DNA from: Ilumatobacteraceae bacterium
Lineage (GTDB): Bacteria > Actinomycetota > Acidimicrobiia > Acidimicrobiales > Ilumatobacteraceae
Assembly (NCBI GenBank): GCA_016463105.1
Contig: JAEMRY010000009.1
Span: 1 to 28,344, forward strand
Reading direction: 5' to 3'
Length of the DNA: 28,344 nt
The notes below the pieces were generated by a model. That model searched no databases and was not told the DNA's origin. It saw nothing but the letters and a program-made list of their open reading frames with translations. The translations under genes were made by a program, and so were the position numbers. The first letter of the stretch is position 1; every line of letters begins with the position of its first letter. This document shows, piece after piece, positions 7,655-15,766 of this stretch.

Positions 7655-9447
7655 TGAACGAGCCGATTGGGCGCTTTGCCACTGCTAAAACAATTACCCG
7701 CGGAGTAAACATTGCCCCAGATCTTGGCAAAGGAATTGGAGTGACATTCTTGTTTGCACTCGTTGGCTCGTTAGCACGAGTTGTCGTACCGATCTTGATT
7801 CAGCAGAGTATCGATAACGGGCTTCAGCCAGGAAATGTTCGTGTTGATTACATCGCCAAGCTCGGATTGATAGCAGCAATTTCTGTCGTAGTTGCGTCTT
7901 TTTCTCTTCGGCGAGCGGTCTTACGTCTTGGCATAAGTACTGAGCAAGGCCTGTACGGAATTCGAATAAAACTTTATGACCACATACATCGCTTGAGTTT
8001 GGCCGACCATAACGAAGAACGACGCGGCGCACTTGTCTCTCGTGTGACCAGCGATATTGAAACTCTGACGATGTTTTTTTCGTGGGGCGCACTTGTTTGG
8101 CTTCTAGATGGATCACTGATGTTCGTCGTTGCTTGCGTGATGCTTTCTTATGATTGGATACTTGCCTTAGTGGCTTTCGCCGTTTCGGCACCATTATTTA
8201 TAGTTTTGCGAAGTTTACAAAAGAGACTGGTTGCGGCCTACGACATAGCGCGCGAAAGTAACTCAATGTTGTTGGGTACCATCAGCGAATTAGTTTCTGG
8301 CACCGAAACTCTTCGTGCGTATCAGGCACATGAACCAATAGTCAGTCGCACCAAGAAAGCCGTGCGTAGTCGTGCCGACTCGCAAATTCGCGCGGGTGTC
8401 ATCGGTGCATTTTTGTTTCCGTCTGGTGAGGTTTTTGCAGTTCTAACAATTGTGGCAATCGTGATTGTCGGCGTACTGCGTGGAGTCGGTGGTGGGTTAA
8501 CTGCTGGTGCGATGGTCGGTTTCGTTTTTTTGACGTACAGATTTTTGGAGCCAATCGCTGAGTTCACCGAAGTAGTAGATCAAACACAAACCGCGGTTGC
8601 GGGATTGCGACGAGTGCTTAGTGTTCTGGATACGCCGACTGGTCCGCCATCAGCGATTAATCCAATTGCTTTGCCGAGTGGTCCGATCAGTATTGAGTTG
8701 AGAGATTTGAGCTTCTCTTATGGTTCTAGAGCAGACACTCAAGATGACGATCTGCCTGTTTTGCGTAACATTTCATTGTCGATTCCGGCGCAACAACATA
8801 TCGCCTTAGTTGGTGCGTCTGGTTCGGGCAAGACGACTTTGGCACGATTGATCGCCAGACTTGCAGACCCGACTATTGGCAGCGTGATGTTGTCAGGGGT
8901 GAATGTTAATAAAATCGAAAATAACGAACTGCGGCGACGCTTGGTGGTTGTTCCACAAGAACCATTTTTATTTGCTCAGACGATTGCATATAACTTGCTT
9001 TTTGCCAAACCAGATGCAACCGATCGTGACCTTTTAAGCGTGATCAAACAACTTGAATTAGATGAGTGGGTTTCATCTTTGCCAGACGGTCTAAATACTA
9101 AAGTTGGGCAACGTGGATCATCTTTGTCAGCCGGTGAACGTCAACTGGTTGCTCTTGCTCGTGCTGCATTGACAAATCCAGATGTGTTGATTCTGGATGA
9201 GGCCACATCGGCAGTAGATGCCTTGGCTGAAGTGGCATTATCTCGTGCACTTCGGGCGCTTTCTGCTGGTCGTACAACCGTTTCTATAGCGCATCGACTG
9301 TCAACAGCGGCGCGAGCCGACCGAATTTTAGTGCTTGAACATGGAAAGGTAGTCGAAGATGGTTCGCATCGGGTTTTGATGGGGCGTGACAGGCAATATG
9401 CAACGATGTACGCGCAGTGGCTTACCGCGACCCAAGTCGGAGCGTAA
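7654..9447 (+). CDS. ABC exporter half-transporter, catalytically complete Walker B partner
   Basis: Second 597-residue half of the heterodimeric exporter, with an N-terminal six-helix membrane domain and a C-terminal ATPase. Walker A is GASGSGKT (387-394), Q-loop VVPQEPFLF, Walker B VLILDE (Asp515, catalytic Glu516), and H-loop SIAHRLS (His547). The signature is LSAGE (491-495) instead of LSGGQ. In the head-to-tail dimer this altered signature faces the degenerate Walker site of the first subunit, so one site should be fully competent and the other impaired. The start codon overlaps the upstream stop (TGATG), indicating translational coupling. The pair resembles the mycobacterial Rv1272c/Rv1273c type; this comparison is from memory. 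The export substrate, lipid or drug, is unknown. Confidence 0.93.
   Translation: MNEPIGRFATAKTITRGVNIAPDLGKGIGVTFLFALVGSLARVVVPILIQQSIDNGLQPGNVRVDYIAKLGLIAAISVVVASFSLRRAVLRLGISTEQGLYGIRIKLYDHIHRLSLADHNEERRGALVSRVTSDIETLTMFFSWGALVWLLDGSLMFVVACVMLSYDWILALVAFAVSAPLFIVLRSLQKRLVAAYDIARESNSMLLGTISELVSGTETLRAYQAHEPIVSRTKKAVRSRADSQIRAGVIGAFLFPSGEVFAVLTIVAIVIVGVLRGVGGGLTAGAMVGFVFLTYRFLEPIAEFTEVVDQTQTAVAGLRRVLSVLDTPTGPPSAINPIALPSGPISIELRDLSFSYGSRADTQDDDLPVLRNISLSIPAQQHIALVGASGSGKTTLARLIARLADPTIGSVMLSGVNVNKIENNELRRRLVVVPQEPFLFAQTIAYNLLFAKPDATDRDLLSVIKQLELDEWVSSLPDGLNTKVGQRGSSLSAGERQLVALARAALTNPDVLILDEATSAVDALAEVALSRALRALSAGRTTVSIAHRLSTAARADRILVLEHGKVVEDGSHRVLMGRDRQYATMYAQWLTATQVGA
9439..9442 (+). promoter_or_regulatory. 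Shine-Dalgarno of the lipoprotein gene
   Basis: GGAG inside the last codons of the exporter gene, 7 bases before ATG 9450. It supports that ATG over an in-frame start at 9417, which would add 11 residues ahead of the signal peptide. Confidence 0.65.
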
Positions 9448-9449
9448 TT

Positions 9450-10226
9450 ATGAAGATCGTAATTGGCAAAAACTTCACTAGAAGATTTAAAAATGCCCTT
9501 TTAGTAACAGCATGCTGCGGGGTTTTGCTTACCTCGTGCTCACAAAATGCCGAGCGCGATGCAATTTGCGATCGTGCGAATCGTTGGAATCTGGCAAGCA
9601 GTTCAATAGCAGAAATAAGTTCAAGTATTGCCACGACGAGTCCTGGTCGGTTGCAAGATGTTTTTACTGAGGTTGTTGCAACATTGTCGATAATGAGTGA
9701 AGTGGCTCCTACAAGTATCAAACCATCAATCGAAAAATTGCACGACGCTTATATCGCATTGGCGACTGCTCTCGAAGATCTTGACTGGCAAGGCGCTCTG
9801 ATCGAAAAAGACTCTGCTGCTACGAGTGCTGCTGTTCGTCTTGCGAGTGATGAACTTAATCGAGCAGAAGATGATCTGAACGAATACATAGATGTCGAAT
9901 GCAGCGTCTTAATAAAGTCTCCAGCGGATCAATTTTTATCTACTGGTACAACTCTGCCTGATCCGGTCATCCAAGATGACTCGAAGGAACTTCCGGCCGC
10001 AGGTTTCGATAATGATGTCAGTGTGCTCAAGGCTTTTGGATATGTCGTCGCCGAACGGTTTGATGTTGCCATCACTGAAACACAGGCGATTTGTGTTGGC
10101 CAATCGCTAGTAGACAACGCCGTCTACGACGACTCAAAATTAGACAACACTTACTATGATTTATTGCAAATAATTTTCGATGAATGTTTGGTGAATATTG
10201 ATATTAATAAATTTCTCGAGAGTTAA
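9450..10226 (+). CDS. Predicted lipoprotein of unknown function
   Basis: A 258-residue protein with a lipoprotein signal peptide: positively charged start (MKIVIGKNFTRRFK), hydrophobic core, and lipobox LLTSC with the lipidated Cys at about residue 30. The mature part is acidic and Ser/Thr-rich and looks largely helical. It contains IAEISSSIATTS and a later segment with AFGYVVAERFDVAITE that I cannot assign to a family. Three further Cys residues occur in the mature chain (in AICDRAN, DVECSV and AICVGQ), plus one near the C terminus (DECLVN). The ATG is 2 bases after the exporter stop and has a good Shine-Dalgarno, so it is co-transcribed and may assist or monitor export. That role is inference from position only. 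Confidence 0.78.
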   Translation: MKIVIGKNFTRRFKNALLVTACCGVLLTSCSQNAERDAICDRANRWNLASSSIAEISSSIATTSPGRLQDVFTEVVATLSIMSEVAPTSIKPSIEKLHDAYIALATALEDLDWQGALIEKDSAATSAAVRLASDELNRAEDDLNEYIDVECSVLIKSPADQFLSTGTTLPDPVIQDDSKELPAAGFDNDVSVLKAFGYVVAERFDVAITETQAICVGQSLVDNAVYDDSKLDNTYYDLLQIIFDECLVNIDINKFLES

Positions 10227-10244
10227 AAACTCATCTTGGATTGC

Positions 10245-10250
10245 TAGAGT
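10245..10250 (+). promoter_or_regulatory. Putative -10 box of a leaderless start
   Basis: TAGAGT, 8 bases before ATG 10259, with no Shine-Dalgarno between. A transcription start about 7 bases downstream would fall at or next to the ATG. Confidence 0.45.
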
Positions 10251-10258
10251 GATCGGCA

Positions 10259-10936
10259 ATGGAGCTCTTACTTTTGCGTCATGCTCAGCCTCTTTGGATT
10301 GATAAAGGTCTATGCGTTGATAATCCACCGCTCACAGATTTAGGTTTCAGGCAAGCCGCGTTGCTTGGCAAGAGGATGGCGCGAGAACGACTCGACAATA
10401 TTTACGTCTCGCCGTTGTTGCGCACGCGGCAGACAGCAGAGCCAATCTTGTCTGAACTAAAGCGTGCCGAAGTTATAGAACCTTGGCTAGAAGAAATTAA
10501 AAGCCCCATTTGGCATGGTTCGCCAGCGGAACGCGCGTCAAGCGCATACGAACAAGAGCGCGGATTGCCTGGCCGTGAACGTTGGAACGGCTTAGACGGT
10601 GGTGAACCAGTTAAAGATTTTGTGGCGCGAATACATTTGGGGGCTGAAAACTTTCTCGCCGAGCATGGCGTACATCGACTTGAACATGAGTTGCCAATAT
10701 GGCAAATCGATAATCCAGGCGAGCGAATTGCATGTGTGGCTCACGCCGGCACCAACAGCACCGTAATTTGTCATCTGTTGGGTTTGTCACCAACGCCGTG
10801 GGAGTGGGAGCGCTTTGTTCTGGGTCATGCTTCGATCACAAAACTCGAAGCGTTAAAAATCGGCGATGGATATGTATTCGCACTGTCGCCGTTATCAGAC
10901 CTTGAGCACATACCGCGCGAAGATCGAACTAACTAA
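10259..10936 (+). CDS. Histidine phosphatase family protein (phosphoglycerate mutase-like)
   Basis: Cytoplasmic phosphatase or mutase of 225 residues. It starts MELLLLRHAQP, whose RHA is the RHG-type phosphohistidine motif at the very N terminus. Next comes LTDLGFRQAALLGKRM and the block VSPLLRTRQTAEPI (second active-site Arg). The second catalytic histidine is in CVAHAGTNSTVI. The length and order of motifs fit branch 1 of the superfamily. The substrate cannot be inferred: members include alpha-ribazole phosphatase, acid phosphatases and broad-specificity enzymes. The gene appears to have its own leaderless promoter and is separated from the convergent endopeptidase gene by a hairpin terminator. 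Confidence 0.88.
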   Translation: MELLLLRHAQPLWIDKGLCVDNPPLTDLGFRQAALLGKRMARERLDNIYVSPLLRTRQTAEPILSELKRAEVIEPWLEEIKSPIWHGSPAERASSAYEQERGLPGRERWNGLDGGEPVKDFVARIHLGAENFLAEHGVHRLEHELPIWQIDNPGERIACVAHAGTNSTVICHLLGLSPTPWEWERFVLGHASITKLEALKIGDGYVFALSPLSDLEHIPREDRTN

Positions 10937-10950
10937 ATTTTTAATTAATA

Positions 10951-10980
10951 GGTGGCGGAGGATCTCACCTCTCCGCCACC
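10951..10980. terminator. Hairpin terminator between convergent genes
   Basis: A perfect 10-bp inverted repeat, GGTGGCGGAG and CTCCGCCACC, with a 10-base loop. On the minus strand the stem is followed by TATTAATTAAAAATTT, so it best serves the M23 endopeptidase gene. It may also stop plus-strand transcription, although no T-run follows on that side. Confidence 0.75.
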
Positions 10981-10998
10981 CGATAATCGAGCAAGTAC

Positions 10999-12339
10999 TT
11001 ACGATTGTGGGAGCACATCCGTAATATGACAAGCATCGACAGCTTTAACAACTGGGTAAGGACTTACTGCAGAGCCACCAAGTGGGTGTACTTCGAAGTG
11101 AAGGTGCGATGAACCTGCTGCACCAGTTGATCCCATGTATCCGATAATTTGACCAGCGCGAACGACTGAGCCAATCGCGATGCCAGCGGCAAACGAGTCA
11201 AGGTGTGCGTAGAAAAAATAAGTTCCGTCTGCGGTTGTCAAGCGAAGTGCGTTGCCACTCAATGTTGATTCGGCACCGTACATCTTGGTGATCGTTCCGT
11301 CTAATACAGCGTAAAGAGCAAGACCTTTAGGACCCATGATGTCGACACCTTCGTGACGTCGTCCACCTGAACGCTCCCACTGCCAAGAATCAACAAAGCT
11401 GCAACGACCTTGTGATGGAAATACTTTAATTTGAGGAATACCAAGTGTTGCCAGATCAGGAAGTACGCCGAGTGCGATCGCAGTTGGCATGTCAACTGCA
11501 GAAGTTACGTTTAAACCACGAGCGGTTTGAAAAGCAGCAAGCGAAATGGCAGTAGCGGCACCAAAGATTCCGTCAACTCCACCCTTAACTTCGATTGAAT
11601 TCGCAACTAGTTTTTCTTGAACTAAGCGAACTGCATCACCTTTTTGTCCACGAGTTGGAAGAGTGTCGATTGAAAGCATGCCTGTTACTGCTGCTGGTGT
11701 TACTGCTGCTGGCGCTACAGCTACTGGCGCTGTTGCTGCTTGTACTTTCGCAACAACTGGTGCTGTTGCAACTACAACAGGCTTGGCGACCGCAACTTGT
11801 GGTGTTAATCCGAGAGCGATTGCAGTAGCACTATCTACAACTTTTGTTATTGGCAAGGATTTTGCTGACTGAAATTTTGCAATCGCTACTGTTGTTGCGA
11901 TTCCGTAGACACCATCAGCGCCGCCTTTAATAGCAACACCGTTGTTAATCAAGGCTTGTTGAACTGACCAAACCGAACTTCCAGATGAACCAATTGTTGG
12001 CAAAAGGTTCGGATCGATCTGCTCTGGCGCAATTAGGCCAAGAAACTTTGCGGTGCGTTCATCGAGTGTGCCAGTTGCTTTAAAACCAGCAACTTTTTGT
12101 AATGTTTGTAATGTATAGCGAGTAGTTTTGGAGAACTTGCCATCGGCGCCACCCTTGAGGGTAAAGCCACGAGAAATAAGAGCCTCTTGCAGGCGGACCA
12201 CTGTTGGGCCTGAATCACCGTAAACCGGCAGGCCAGTCGTTGCCGCTGATGCACCTTGCGAAACTAAACCGAGGCTGAGGATCGAACCTGCAACCACTGA
12301 AATAACGAACTTACGTCGAATTGTCTTTGCATTTTTCAT
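10999..12339 (-). CDS. Secreted M23 peptidoglycan endopeptidase with three peptidoglycan-binding repeats
   Basis: A 446-residue cell-wall hydrolase. An N-terminal signal peptide (KTIRRKFVISVVAGSILSLG, ending near ASA at about 32) is followed by three PG_binding_1 repeats at about 37-101, 114-178 and 226-291. Each carries a KGGxDGxF core. An Ala/Val/Pro-rich linker (about 183-220) separates repeats 2 and 3. The C-terminal LytM/M23 domain has all zinc and catalytic motifs: HxxxD in HEGVD (His329, Asp333), His379 in YAHLD, and HxH in HLHFE (His412, His414). It should therefore be an active metallo-endopeptidase cutting peptide crosslinks outside the cell. The Shine-Dalgarno GGGAG at 12349-12345 lies 5 bases before the ATG. 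A hairpin terminator follows the stop. Confidence 0.93.
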   Translation of the reverse strand: MKNAKTIRRKFVISVVAGSILSLGLVSQGASAATTGLPVYGDSGPTVVRLQEALISRGFTLKGGADGKFSKTTRYTLQTLQKVAGFKATGTLDERTAKFLGLIAPEQIDPNLLPTIGSSGSSVWSVQQALINNGVAIKGGADGVYGIATTVAIAKFQSAKSLPITKVVDSATAIALGLTPQVAVAKPVVVATAPVVAKVQAATAPVAVAPAAVTPAAVTGMLSIDTLPTRGQKGDAVRLVQEKLVANSIEVKGGVDGIFGAATAISLAAFQTARGLNVTSAVDMPTAIALGVLPDLATLGIPQIKVFPSQGRCSFVDSWQWERSGGRRHEGVDIMGPKGLALYAVLDGTITKMYGAESTLSGNALRLTTADGTYFFYAHLDSFAAGIAIGSVVRAGQIIGYMGSTGAAGSSHLHFEVHPLGGSAVSPYPVVKAVDACHITDVLPQS

Positions 12340-12496
12340 AACTGCTCCCTTGTGAGATCCGCTTAAGGGATCGGCACATGGGGCAGGAACTTTAGATATT
12401 TCTCACTTAAAATCGTGATGTAACCACTCAGAGTGATAAATTGCGCTAAATAAGCACTAAAATGGACTTATAGTGAGTCTTTCTGCTGCTTGGCTC
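12340..12496 (-). other. Leader region of the M23 gene with inverted repeats
   Basis: A 157-base gap holding the Shine-Dalgarno (12345-12349), a hairpin GATCC-GCTTAAG-GGATC (12356-12372), and a short operator-like inverted repeat CACTC-A-GAGTG (12425-12435). An A/T-rich stretch between the two structures could hold the promoter. I saw no convincing match to a known riboswitch. It also contains the 3' flank of the methyltransferase gene, where only a weak CACTA/TAGTG hairpin is visible. Confidence 0.4.
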
Positions 12497-13681
12497 TTAG
12501 AAAGCAAGACCGAGCATGGTGCTCAGTGCAGGGGTCACAGCCCAAATAGTGACTAATTCTTTGTATCGCTCAATATCGCTGGGGTCAGGTTTGGCACCAG
12601 TTTTGATCGCTCGAATGATTAAGTTTCGAGGAGTATGTTCGTCTCCAACAAACTCGATAATTTCGGTTCGATAGCCCATGATGCGAAGAATCTGCGCCCG
12701 TAAAGCATCGGTGAGAATATCTGCAAATCGCTCTTTGAGGATGCCGTGTTTGGTGATCATTGACCAAGGTTCGGGTGAATCAACAAGTTGAGTTTGTAGG
12801 TCATGATGGCAGCACGGGGCAATTAGCAATAGTTTCGAATTGTTTTTGATAGCCCAAGCAATTGCTTCGTCGGTAGCCGTATCGCACGCATGCAATGCGA
12901 TCGTTATATCGGCCGGTTGAATATCTGTCTCGGAGATTTTTTCGGCGCGAAAAGAGATTGAATCAGAGATTTCAAGTCGTCTGGCGATATCGGTGTTACG
13001 CGTTCGCGATTGTTCTCGCACGTCGATGCCGATAATCTGCACATTCATCGAAATGCTCTGCAGGTACTGGTGGGCAGCAAACGTCAAATAGGCATTTCCG
13101 CAACCATGGTCAACAATCGAAAGAGGCTTATCTTTAGATGTTGTGATATGACCAGCATCGATAGCGCTATTTAGTGCCGGAACAAGAATTCGAAGAAACT
13201 CTTCAACTTGGAGATACTTATCGTGCTTAGTCGGCTTAATGCGACCCTGAGCGTCGGAGATTCCAACTTCGCGTAAAAATTGATCATTTGGATCAAGCAG
13301 ACGAACTTTTTGCTTGTCATGGGTTAATGACTGTTGTTTAGTCGACTGCTCAATATGGACTTGCGCGTCACCTTTCTTTGTAAATCTGATCGTCATAGTT
13401 CGGTCTTTGCCTTCAACAAGAATATTTGCAAAACCAGACTGCATCAATAACTGAATATTGTCTGATCCGAAATCAATATTGGATGTCATTGATTTATTGC
13501 CAACAGTTTCAATAAGTTGCATTTTCAATTCGCCTTTTAGAAGAATCGGCCTAAGCTCAATTTTCTCTGAATCAGGACTCATGTTTCGTCTGCGCCCTGA
13601 AAATACTGCACGAACTAGTAGTTCGGGGTCATGAATTAATTTCAGTGCGTCAGCGACGGCTTCTTCAAATTCGATTGGCAT
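12497..13681 (-). CDS. Class I SAM-dependent methyltransferase (Methyltransf_32-like)
   Basis: A 394-residue protein. Residues 1-150 form a domain I cannot name, with a strand-rich block (KIELRPILLKGELKMQLIET). The methyltransferase core follows, with SAM-binding motif I VDHGCGNAYLTFA (190-202) and acidic motif II IIGIDVREQS. The blocks HACDTATDEAI (264-274) and APCCHHDLQ (288-296) are typical of the METTL25/RRNAD1-like group (PF13679, from memory). The PCCHH segment contains paired Cys and His residues that could bind a metal or substrate. The substrate is unknown; RNA or protein are both possible. The ATG has a weak upstream GGGGA and a GATACT hexamer 7 bases before it. The stop is 157 bases upstream of the M23 start. 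Confidence 0.82.
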   Translation of the reverse strand: MPIEFEEAVADALKLIHDPELLVRAVFSGRRRNMSPDSEKIELRPILLKGELKMQLIETVGNKSMTSNIDFGSDNIQLLMQSGFANILVEGKDRTMTIRFTKKGDAQVHIEQSTKQQSLTHDKQKVRLLDPNDQFLREVGISDAQGRIKPTKHDKYLQVEEFLRILVPALNSAIDAGHITTSKDKPLSIVDHGCGNAYLTFAAHQYLQSISMNVQIIGIDVREQSRTRNTDIARRLEISDSISFRAEKISETDIQPADITIALHACDTATDEAIAWAIKNNSKLLLIAPCCHHDLQTQLVDSPEPWSMITKHGILKERFADILTDALRAQILRIMGYRTEIIEFVGDEHTPRNLIIRAIKTGAKPDPSDIERYKELVTIWAVTPALSTMLGLAF

Positions 13682-13702
13682 AATCCCCAGTATCTAGATG
13701 TC

Positions 13703-14764
13703 TTAGATTGTTGTTCGAAGTCTTTGATTGCAACGCCAACCTGAAGAGGTTCGTCGAAAAGTATCCACGCTGCGGACAAGACTTACTACTGGTTTAGACC
13801 CTTGCTTATTGAGACGTCGTTCAATTGTCAAATTGCCAACTGCAGTGCCATTACCTTCATCAGCAAAAAATGCCATAACTAATGGAACTTCGATACTCAA
13901 TTGATTTTCTTCGAATTGATCAATGAACGATTGACGAATCTGATCAGCCGAGTTAAGGGCCGCGAGATCGTCGATCTTGATCGTCGCATCATCAGTGAAG
14001 TAACGCAAAACCGAATCAGTATCGGCGCGACTTAAAGCATCGGCATACATAGTGAATAGCTGACGCAGATCAAAATCAGTTGCCAGCGACGCCGGGCGGG
14101 GAGTGTCGTCATCGATTTGCTTGGTTGTGCCATTCGCCGACTTAGTCGAGCGCCGAGTGTCGCGAATATCATCAGGGGATAGTCCAGTTTCTGCAGCAGC
14201 GAGTTGACGCATCAGCCGGATAAAGTCTTTGCGCTTAAGCACACCCTCGTGAGCGGCATATTGCACGGCCAAACCATCAATTAGACCCGAGATTCTCGTG
14301 GCTGATTCGCGCGGGTGAACACAGTGAAACTCGCCCGACTCATTGCCGGCACGTAGAACTTTTTCGAAAACAGCAATTGACTGCTCATCAAGTTCTTGGC
14401 TGATGGGTTTCATTTTCGGGTTGCGCAGTGCTTCGCCCCAGGCGTCGATCCACAGCATCCATTCAACGTCATCACTGCCTTCAGGAACGTAACTCTCAAT
14501 CAAGCGCCAAAGCTTTGCTACAGAAGTAGGGGCAGAAGCACTATCGCGTTGCATATCGGCCAAGTCTTTGTTTGCGTAATGCTCAAATGCTGCAGCGAGT
14601 AGTTCTTCTTTTGACGCAAAGTGATAATGAATCAGACTGTTTGAAACACTGAGACGCTTGGCGACATCTGCCACACGCGTTCCGGCAAAGCCTCGCTCAA
14701 TGATCACATCGCAGGTAGCCTCAAGAATCTCAATGCGCCGCTGCTCAACAGTTTCTTTTTTCAC
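13703..14764 (-). CDS. TetR-family regulator fused to a C-terminal SnoaL/NTF2-like domain
   Basis: A 353-residue protein. The N terminus is a TetR helix-turn-helix: RRIEILEATCDVIIERGF, then TRVADVAKRLSVSNSLIHYHF and SKEELLAAAFEHY. A TetR C-terminal domain of BetI-like appearance follows to about residue 195 (FEKVLRAGNESGEFHCVHP). A charged linker leads to a domain at about 231-353 with YADALSRADTDSVLRYFTDDATI and a GWRCNQRLR terminus, which matches SnoaL/NTF2-like folds. The regulator would act as a dimer on DNA, with ligand binding possible in either domain. A GTG at 14794 would add ten residues; GTG 14764 is preferred because TATCGT lies 9 bases before it and the HTH begins soon after. It is divergent from ctaA by 72 bp, so ctaA is a possible target. 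Confidence 0.82.
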   Translation of the reverse strand: MKKETVEQRRIEILEATCDVIIERGFAGTRVADVAKRLSVSNSLIHYHFASKEELLAAAFEHYANKDLADMQRDSASAPTSVAKLWRLIESYVPEGSDDVEWMLWIDAWGEALRNPKMKPISQELDEQSIAVFEKVLRAGNESGEFHCVHPRESATRISGLIDGLAVQYAAHEGVLKRKDFIRLMRQLAAAETGLSPDDIRDTRRSTKSANGTTKQIDDDTPRPASLATDFDLRQLFTMYADALSRADTDSVLRYFTDDATIKIDDLAALNSADQIRQSFIDQFEENQLSIEVPLVMAFFADEGNGTAVGNLTIERRLNKQGSKPVVSLVRSVDTFRRTSSGWRCNQRLRTTI

Positions 14765-14773
14765 TACTTGCGC

Positions 14774-14779
14774 ACGATA
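14774..14779 (-). promoter_or_regulatory. Putative -10 box of the TetR gene
   Basis: TATCGT on the minus strand, 9 bases before GTG 14764, with no Shine-Dalgarno in between. Same hexamer as at 5818-5823. The 14765-14836 gap is where an autoregulatory operator would be expected, but no convincing long palindrome was found by eye. Confidence 0.35.
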
Positions 14780-14836
14780 CTCAGTACAGAGCACGACCGA
14801 AACATTTTCGGTGAATCAATGCGAGAATCGGTATAA

Positions 14837-15757
14837 ATGCCAACTCTGACAGTCTCACCTCGGATATACCTTCGAGTAGTTCAGATGGCTTTCGCCTCGT
14901 TGTATTTGATCATTATCACTGGGTCATTAGTCAGACTCACAGGCTCTGGGCTGGGTTGCGCCGATTGGCCTCGGTGTAGCGAATCGAAATTTGTAGATGT
15001 ATCTAATAGTCACGCTGCGATTGAACAAGTTAATCGGCTATTCACGGGTGTTGTCGCAGCCAGCGTAATTTTGGCTGTGATGCTCTCACTTCGGTTAAGG
15101 CCGAAGCGACGGGATTTGGTCGGAATGTCCTTCGGACTCGTGCTGGGGGTTTTGGTGCAAGTAATTCTGGGTGGCTTAGTCGTTTTGACAGGTCTGAACC
15201 CATTTTTTAACATTGCGCACTTTTTGGTGAGCATATTCTTGATCACTAACGCCTACTTATTGCTACAGCACGCCAAGATTGTTAAAACGAGTGAGAATGT
15301 CTTGCCTCGTCAAGATCCAGCGTTGACAAATCGAAAAGTGATTCTGCTAATTCGTTCTGTATTGATCATGATTGGCTTAGCAATCGTTACAGGAACAGTT
15401 GTAACTGGATCTGGTCCGCATGCAGGCGATGAAAATGCTCAGCGAATTGATCTTGCTATTAATCTTGTTGTAAAAATTCATAGTGGTTCTGTTTTGCTCA
15501 GCATTTTATTATCCATAATTCTGTTGATAATTGCTCGTCGCGATCGTAAGTCTTGGCAGATTATGGCGAGTTCGTTGCAGCGATTCATTTGCGTTGCTGT
15601 CTTTCAGGGGTTGCTGGGATATGTGCAATATTTCGCCGGAATACCTGTTTATCTAGTTGCAGTACACGTCGCTATCTCGGTAGTTGTTTGGTTGTCTGCT
15701 CTGAGCCTCTACTGGCAATCGAGACTTCCTGAGCAGACGTCGTCTGTGCTTGACTAG
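14837..15757 (+). CDS. ctaA: Heme A synthase (COX15/CtaA family)
   Basis: A 306-residue, eight-helix membrane enzyme that oxidises the C8 methyl of heme O to give heme A for cytochrome c oxidase. Heme-binding or catalytic histidines expected in the four-plus-four helix layout are present: His59 (NSHAAIEQVNR), His128 (NIAHFL), His215 (KIHSGS) and His277 (VAVHVAI). The extracellular loop after helix 1 has GSGLGCADWPRC with Cys41 and Cys47, the conserved pair of the Gram-positive type. GTVVTGSGPHAGD in the middle is also diagnostic. The ATG is chosen because the first helix begins soon after; no Shine-Dalgarno is seen, and GTATAA abuts the ATG. The livH start is 9 bases after the stop, but the functions are unrelated. 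Confidence 0.92.
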   Translation: MPTLTVSPRIYLRVVQMAFASLYLIIITGSLVRLTGSGLGCADWPRCSESKFVDVSNSHAAIEQVNRLFTGVVAASVILAVMLSLRLRPKRRDLVGMSFGLVLGVLVQVILGGLVVLTGLNPFFNIAHFLVSIFLITNAYLLLQHAKIVKTSENVLPRQDPALTNRKVILLIRSVLIMIGLAIVTGTVVTGSGPHAGDENAQRIDLAINLVVKIHSGSVLLSILLSIILLIIARRDRKSWQIMASSLQRFICVAVFQGLLGYVQYFAGIPVYLVAVHVAISVVVWLSALSLYWQSRLPEQTSSVLD

Positions 15758-15766
15758 TTAGACAAT

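Noticed and set aside
7694..8194. 166-codon antisense open frame inside the second exporter gene
   Set aside because: It lies wholly opposite a strongly supported ABC gene, has no recognisable motif or start signal, and its composition is that of a shadow frame.
12340..12496. c-di-AMP (ydaO-type) riboswitch ahead of the M23 gene
   Set aside because: Expected for some actinobacterial wall hydrolases, but the leader is short and I could not find the conserved core motifs.
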